Source: Shewanella pneumatophori (GTDB lineage: Bacteria; Pseudomonadota; Gammaproteobacteria; Enterobacterales; Shewanellaceae). Taken from it: 64,000 nucleotides of DNA. The DNA lies in assembly GCF_023283895.1 (NCBI RefSeq), contig NZ_JAKILB010000003.1, forward strand, positions 124,001 to 188,000, read 5' to 3'. Made by a program: the position numbers and the translations under genes. The notes beneath the pieces are model-generated. The model made no database searches, was not told the origin of the DNA, and saw nothing but the letters and a program-made list of their open reading frames with translations. This document shows, one piece after another, positions 60,704 through 64,000 of this stretch; the first letter of the stretch is position 1; every line of letters starts with the position of its first letter.

Positions 60704-62659
60704 TTATTTCGCGTCTTTGTCGTCTTTTGTTTGACTAAACAAAGCTTCGATAAAGTCTTTAGCATCAAAGGTACGTAGATCATCAATCTGCTCACCTACA
60801 CCAATATGACGAATTGGAATACCAAACTTGTCAGCAATAGCGAAGATAACCCCGCCCTTAGCAGTACCATCAAGCTTGCTAATCGTAATACCAGTAACGC
60901 CAACAGCTTCTTGGAATAACTGCGCCTGACTAATCGCGTTTTGACCCGTGCTTGCATCTAAAGTCAACATGACTTCGTGTGGTGCCGACTCATCTTGCTT
61001 TTTCATCACCCGAACAACTTTCTTCAGTTCGTCCATTAGGTGAGCTTTATTCTGTAAACGACCCGCTGTATCTGCAATAAGTACATCAACATTACGTGCG
61101 CGAGCAGCTTGCAGCGCATCGAATAATACAGATGCGCTATCCGCACCAGTATGCTGAGCAATAACCGGAATATCGTTGCGCTGCCCCCAAACCTGTAACT
61201 GCTCAACCGCTGCCGCGCGGAAAGTATCGCCCGCTGCCAACATCACTGATTTACCTTGCGCCTGATACTGCTTAGCAAGCTTACCAATGGTGGTAGTTTT
61301 ACCCACACCATTTACACCTACCATTAAGATCACAAATGGACCTTCGGCGTTTTCTGGGATCAAAGGCACTGATACTGGATCTAGCGTTTTTTGCATCTCT
61401 TCACGAAGAAGGTCGTACAGGGCTTCACCGTCTTTAAGCTGTTTACGACTAGCTTGCTCTGTTAAACTTTTAATCAAACGAGTCGTGGTTTCAACGCCCA
61501 CATCGGCGATTAATAACTGCTCTTCAAGTTCTTCAAATAGATCGTCATCGATCTTTTTACCGCTAAATAAACCAATAAAGCCGCTACCAATACTTTCACT
61601 GGTGCGCTTAAGTCCACGCTTTAAGCGAGCAAACAAACCTTCTTTGACTGGTTTAGCTTGTGGCTCAGGTTGCGCTAATTCAGCAGCTTGTTCCGCCGCA
61701 AGCTGTTCTGCTGCAATTCTGTCAGCTTCTGCCTGCTCTGCAGCAACACGTTCAGCTTCAATACGTTCAGCTTCAATACGTTCAGCTTCAATACGTTCAG
61801 CTTCAATGCGCTGTGCTTCCGCTTGCTCAGCAGCAATGCGTTCAGCTTCAAGGCGTTGTGCTTCCGCTTGCTCTGCAGCAATACGTTCAGCTTCAATGCG
61901 CTGTGCTTCCGCTTGCTCTGCAGCAATACGTTCAGCTTCGATACGTTGTGCTTCCGCTTGCTCTGCAGCAATGCGTTCAGCTTCAAGGCGTTGTGCTTCT
62001 GCTTGCTCTGCAGCAATACGTTCAGCTTCGATCCGTTGTGCTTCCGCTTGCTCTGCAGCAATACGTTCAGCTTCGATACGTTGTGCTTCCGCTTGCTCTG
62101 CAGCAATACGTTCAGCTTCGATGCGTTGTGCTTCCGCTTGCTCTGCAGCAATACGTTCAGCTTCGATGCGTTGTGCTTCAGCTTTTTCAGTGGCAAGACG
62201 AATTGCTTCAGCCTGCTCTTCTAGAATACGGACTTCAGCTGCCGCGGCCTGCTCTGCTGCAAATCTTTGAGATTCAGCCTGCTCTGCGGCAAAACGCTCC
62301 GCTTCAATTCTTTGTGTTTCAGCTTGCTCAGCAGCAACGCGCTCGGCTTCTAGTCGTTCTGCTTCAAGACGTTCAGCCTCAAGGCGAGCAGCTTCAATTC
62401 TTTGCGCTTCTGCTTGTTCAGCTGCAACACGCTCGGCTTCTAGTCGTTCTGTTTCAAGACGTTCAGTCTCAAGACGGGTAGCTTCGACTCTTTGTGCTTC
62501 AGCTTGCTCCTCAACTAGTCGTGCTTCCTCGGCAGCTTTTTCTGCCGCAAGCCTTTCCTGCTCCTGCTGTTCTTCTGCTAACTTTGCCGCTTCAGCAGCT
62601 TCCGCTTCTTCTTTAGACTTATCCCTGCGGAACCAGGAAAAAAAACCTTTCTTTGCCAT
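60704..62659 (-). CDS. ftsY: Signal recognition particle receptor FtsY with expanded A domain
   Basis: 651 aa, about 150 longer than E. coli FtsY (497). The C-terminal NG domain is normal: [17 protein letters not shown] (G1), [18 protein letters not shown] (G3) and [11 protein letters not shown] (G4). The N-terminal region (about 20-330) is an Ala/Glu/Gln/Arg coiled coil with at least eight near-identical 15-residue units [15 protein letters not shown]. Acidic A domains mediate membrane and translocon contact in FtsY. The repeats explain the size. The ATG follows a normal FtsY start [10 protein letters not shown]. It is upstream of ftsE in the conserved order. Confidence 0.97.
   Translation of the reverse strand: MAKKGFFSWFRRDKSKEEAEAAEAAKLAEEQQEQERLAAEKAAEEARLVEEQAEAQRVEATRLETERLETERLEAERVAAEQAEAQRIEAARLEAERLEAERLEAERVAAEQAETQRIEAERFAAEQAESQRFAAEQAAAAEVRILEEQAEAIRLATEKAEAQRIEAERIAAEQAEAQRIEAERIAAEQAEAQRIEAERIAAEQAEAQRIEAERIAAEQAEAQRLEAERIAAEQAEAQRIEAERIAAEQAEAQRIEAERIAAEQAEAQRLEAERIAAEQAEAQRIEAERIEAERIEAERIEAERVAAEQAEADRIAAEQLAAEQAAELAQPEPQAKPVKEGLFARLKRGLKRTSESIGSGFIGLFSGKKIDDDLFEELEEQLLIADVGVETTTRLIKSLTEQASRKQLKDGEALYDLLREEMQKTLDPVSVPLIPENAEGPFVILMVGVNGVGKTTTIGKLAKQYQAQGKSVMLAAGDTFRAAAVEQLQVWGQRNDIPVIAQHTGADSASVLFDALQAARARNVDVLIADTAGRLQNKAHLMDELKKVVRVMKKQDESAPHEVMLTLDASTGQNAISQAQLFQEAVGVTGITISKLDGTAKGGVIFAIADKFGIPIRHIGVGEQIDDLRTFDAKDFIEALFSQTKDDKDAK
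61812..62171 (-). repeat. 45-bp tandem repeat inside ftsY
   Basis: TGTGCTT (plus strand) recurs at 61812, 61857, 61902, 61947, 61992, 62037, 62082, 62127 and 62172, exactly 45 bp apart: eight full units that differ only at a few bases. The frame is kept. Degenerate units continue to about 62500. Confidence 0.92.
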
Positions 62660-62884
62660 GTGTTATACCGGTGCTCAAATAGCTGTACATAAATGCATTA
62701 GGGTGGAGGACGTTATATCAAAATCACACTAAAATTACGCTGGTAAAAACAGCAAAAAAACACATAGAGTCGATTCCACCTACTGCTTTTTACCATTTAG
62801 CTATGCTTTGATATAAAATAGCGCCCTTAATTCAGACGCCATAGTCTACCACTTTCTTTCATTAGGCAAAATCACGAGGACACC

Positions 62885-63514
62885 ATGGTCAAAAAAAGAC
62901 CTTCTAGCGGTCAAGTTAGGATAATTTCAGGCCAATGGCGATCTCGCAAATTGCCAATTCATGATCTTGAGGGCCTGCGCCCAACAACAGATCGTGTACG
63001 TGAAACACTATTTAACTGGATTGCCAACGATGTTCGCGGTTCTCGCGTACTCGATTGCTTTGCCGGCAGCGGCGCACTAAGTCTTGAATCCTTATCACGT
63101 TACGCCAGCTACGCTAAGATTTTTGAATTACAAGCTCAAGCAGCAAAACAGCTCGTGGCAAATCTGGCCACACTAAAATGCGAAAACGCTGATGTGATAA
63201 AGGGCGATAGCCTAGCCTTACTAGCCAATAAACCTGCCGAAGGTTTTGATCTGGTGTTTATCGACCCTCCGTTTCGAAAGTCTTTAGCAGAAAAAAGCAT
63301 TGCTCTAATTGATCAGCACCAATGGCTTAAAGATGACGCATTGATTTACGTTGAAACAGAGAGTGAAATTAGCTTACTTAACGTCCCTGCTAGCTGGGAA
63401 ATGCTCAAAGAGAAAAAAGCCGGCCAGGTGATTTATCGTTTATATCAATACTCGGCAGATACCGAAACGACTGAAGCCGATGATACTAGCGGCGATACTG
63501 AGGAAGAACAATAA
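62885..63514 (+). CDS. rsmD: 16S rRNA (guanine-966 N2)-methyltransferase RsmD
   Basis: 209 aa. The opening SGQVRIISGQWRSRKLPI is the family signature. SAM motif LDCFAGSGALSLESLSR, catalytic motif FDLVFIDPPFRKS. GAGGA lies 4 nt before the ATG. It is divergent from ftsY, as in many gammaproteobacteria. An acidic C-terminal tail (about 190-209) is extra. Confidence 0.96.
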   Translation: MVKKRPSSGQVRIISGQWRSRKLPIHDLEGLRPTTDRVRETLFNWIANDVRGSRVLDCFAGSGALSLESLSRYASYAKIFELQAQAAKQLVANLATLKCENADVIKGDSLALLANKPAEGFDLVFIDPPFRKSLAEKSIALIDQHQWLKDDALIYVETESEISLLNVPASWEMLKEKKAGQVIYRLYQYSADTETTEADDTSGDTEEEQ

Positions 63515-63799
63515 ATGAAAGTCATGTTAGTTTTAGGAAAGATTGTCACTGGTTTTGCTTGGCTAATGATGCTTTACAACCTAATTATACCTTTTGAAGG
63601 CAATATATCGGTGGTTCTCAACATTTTGTTTGCAATGACTATTTTTATGCATTGCTTTCAAACCCTCATTTTCCACACTATGTTTAAGCCACTGCTACAG
63701 CTGAAAAAAGCTGACTACTTGCAGGTCTTTCTATTTGGCGTATTTAGCCTGTTACAGTACCGTAAACGCGTGATGGATAATCAGGCTCAAAACGACTAA
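63515..63799 (+). CDS. DUF1145 inner-membrane protein (YhhL-like)
   Basis: 94 aa, with three hydrophobic segments and the HCFQTLIFHTMFK motif of DUF1145. The start codon directly follows the rsmD stop (TAAATG), so it is translationally coupled to rsmD, the same neighbour as in E. coli. The function is unknown. Confidence 0.9.
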   Translation: MKVMLVLGKIVTGFAWLMMLYNLIIPFEGNISVVLNILFAMTIFMHCFQTLIFHTMFKPLLQLKKADYLQVFLFGVFSLLQYRKRVMDNQAQND

Positions 63800-63821
63800 T
63801 AACCAGACAAGATATATGAAG

Positions 63822-63849
63822 AAGCTGCAATAACGATTGCAGCTTTTTT
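63822..63849 (+). terminator. Terminator of the rsmD operon
   Basis: A 9-bp perfect stem AAGCTGCAA / TTGCAGCTT with a 6-nt loop and a T-run, 23 bp after the stop. The remaining 150 bp to the window end show no clear gene. Confidence 0.88.
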
Positions 63850-64000
63850 GTTTTTAGGCCGGCATTTATGCCGTTAACTTGGCATATTTTATGTAGTTTT
63901 AGTAATTGATGGGCAAAAACCAAAGCTACATAAACATTCAATCCTGTTTGCTCATACCAACCTAACATAAACACTCTAGCTGCTTGCTTATCTTTGGAAG

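Noticed and set aside
61287..62481. Long open frames on the plus strand opposite ftsY
   Set aside because: They arise from the 45-bp repeat read backwards. The protein is a low-complexity repeat without signals, and the FtsY NG domain on minus is unmistakable.
63744..63974. Minus-strand frame at the right edge
   Set aside because: It crosses the terminator and the end of the DUF1145 gene, with no motif. Sequence past 64000 would be needed to revive it.

Overview
The window looks like chromosome from a marine Shewanella or a very close gammaproteobacterial relative. The basis is a periplasmic small tetraheme cytochrome of CctA type, several multiheme c-type cytochromes, a two-gene flavocytochrome of the Shewanella acrylate reductase type beside a periplasmic DMSP lyase, an E. 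coli-like cpxP/cpxRA and rpoH-ftsXE-ftsY order, and a menaquinone operon. No rRNA, tRNA, prophage or CRISPR array was seen. This assignment is recognition by family and synteny, not a database search.

Layout. 1-4.8 kb: edge of a type IV pilin gene, a DUF4124 protein, the nitrogen regulators ntrB-ntrC behind a perfect NtrC box, and a FieF-type metal exporter. 5-7.7 kb: Cpx envelope stress module (cpxP divergent from cpxRA, with a perfect CpxR box). 7.8-16.8 kb: the accessory metabolic island. It holds TetR and LysR regulators, an outer-membrane barrel, the DMSP lyase dddY, the acrylate reductase ardA-ardB, a LysR regulator and the acryloyl-CoA reductase acuI. One operator-like motif recurs upstream of dddY and ardA. 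17-21.2 kb: aldehyde dehydrogenase and the glycyl-radical pair yjjI-yjjW. 21.2-23.7 kb: a repeat-rich region around an AT-rich orphan membrane gene. 23.7-43.9 kb: mostly chromosomal housekeeping and regulators: permease/ArsR, TrmL, paired M16 peptidases, PilZ, GGDEF-EAL, TapT-like, Bcr/CflA exporter, several LysR regulators and small membrane or lipid-envelope proteins. 44-50.6 kb: a 280-bp MITE, TerB, then an anaerobic electron-transfer operon (DUF2726-like, NrfB-, NrfC- and NrfD-like, CctA-like) under a perfect FNR/EtrA box and flanked by two paralogous LysR genes. 50.8-55.9 kb: menD-menH-menC-menE. 56-57.8 kb: a tiny unannotated 30-aa gene with its own promoter and terminator, and more structured repeats. 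57.8-64 kb: rpoH, ftsX, ftsE, ftsY (with a large repeat expansion), rsmD and a DUF1145 gene.

How it fits together. Much of the accessory content serves anaerobic respiration. DMSP would be cleaved in the periplasm by DddY to DMS and acrylate. Acrylate would be used there as electron acceptor by ArdAB, and acryl-CoA formed from acrylate that enters the cell would be reduced by AcuI. Electrons come from menaquinol, whose synthesis genes lie in the same window, and the NrfBCD/CctA operon is a second menaquinol-to-periplasm electron route.

The least explained parts are four intergenic repeat families. Two of them show paired-stem covariation between copies, and three share a CATGGATG hairpin. 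The 30-aa gene at 56193-56285 is also unexplained; it is preceded by four helically phased GCCAG repeats.
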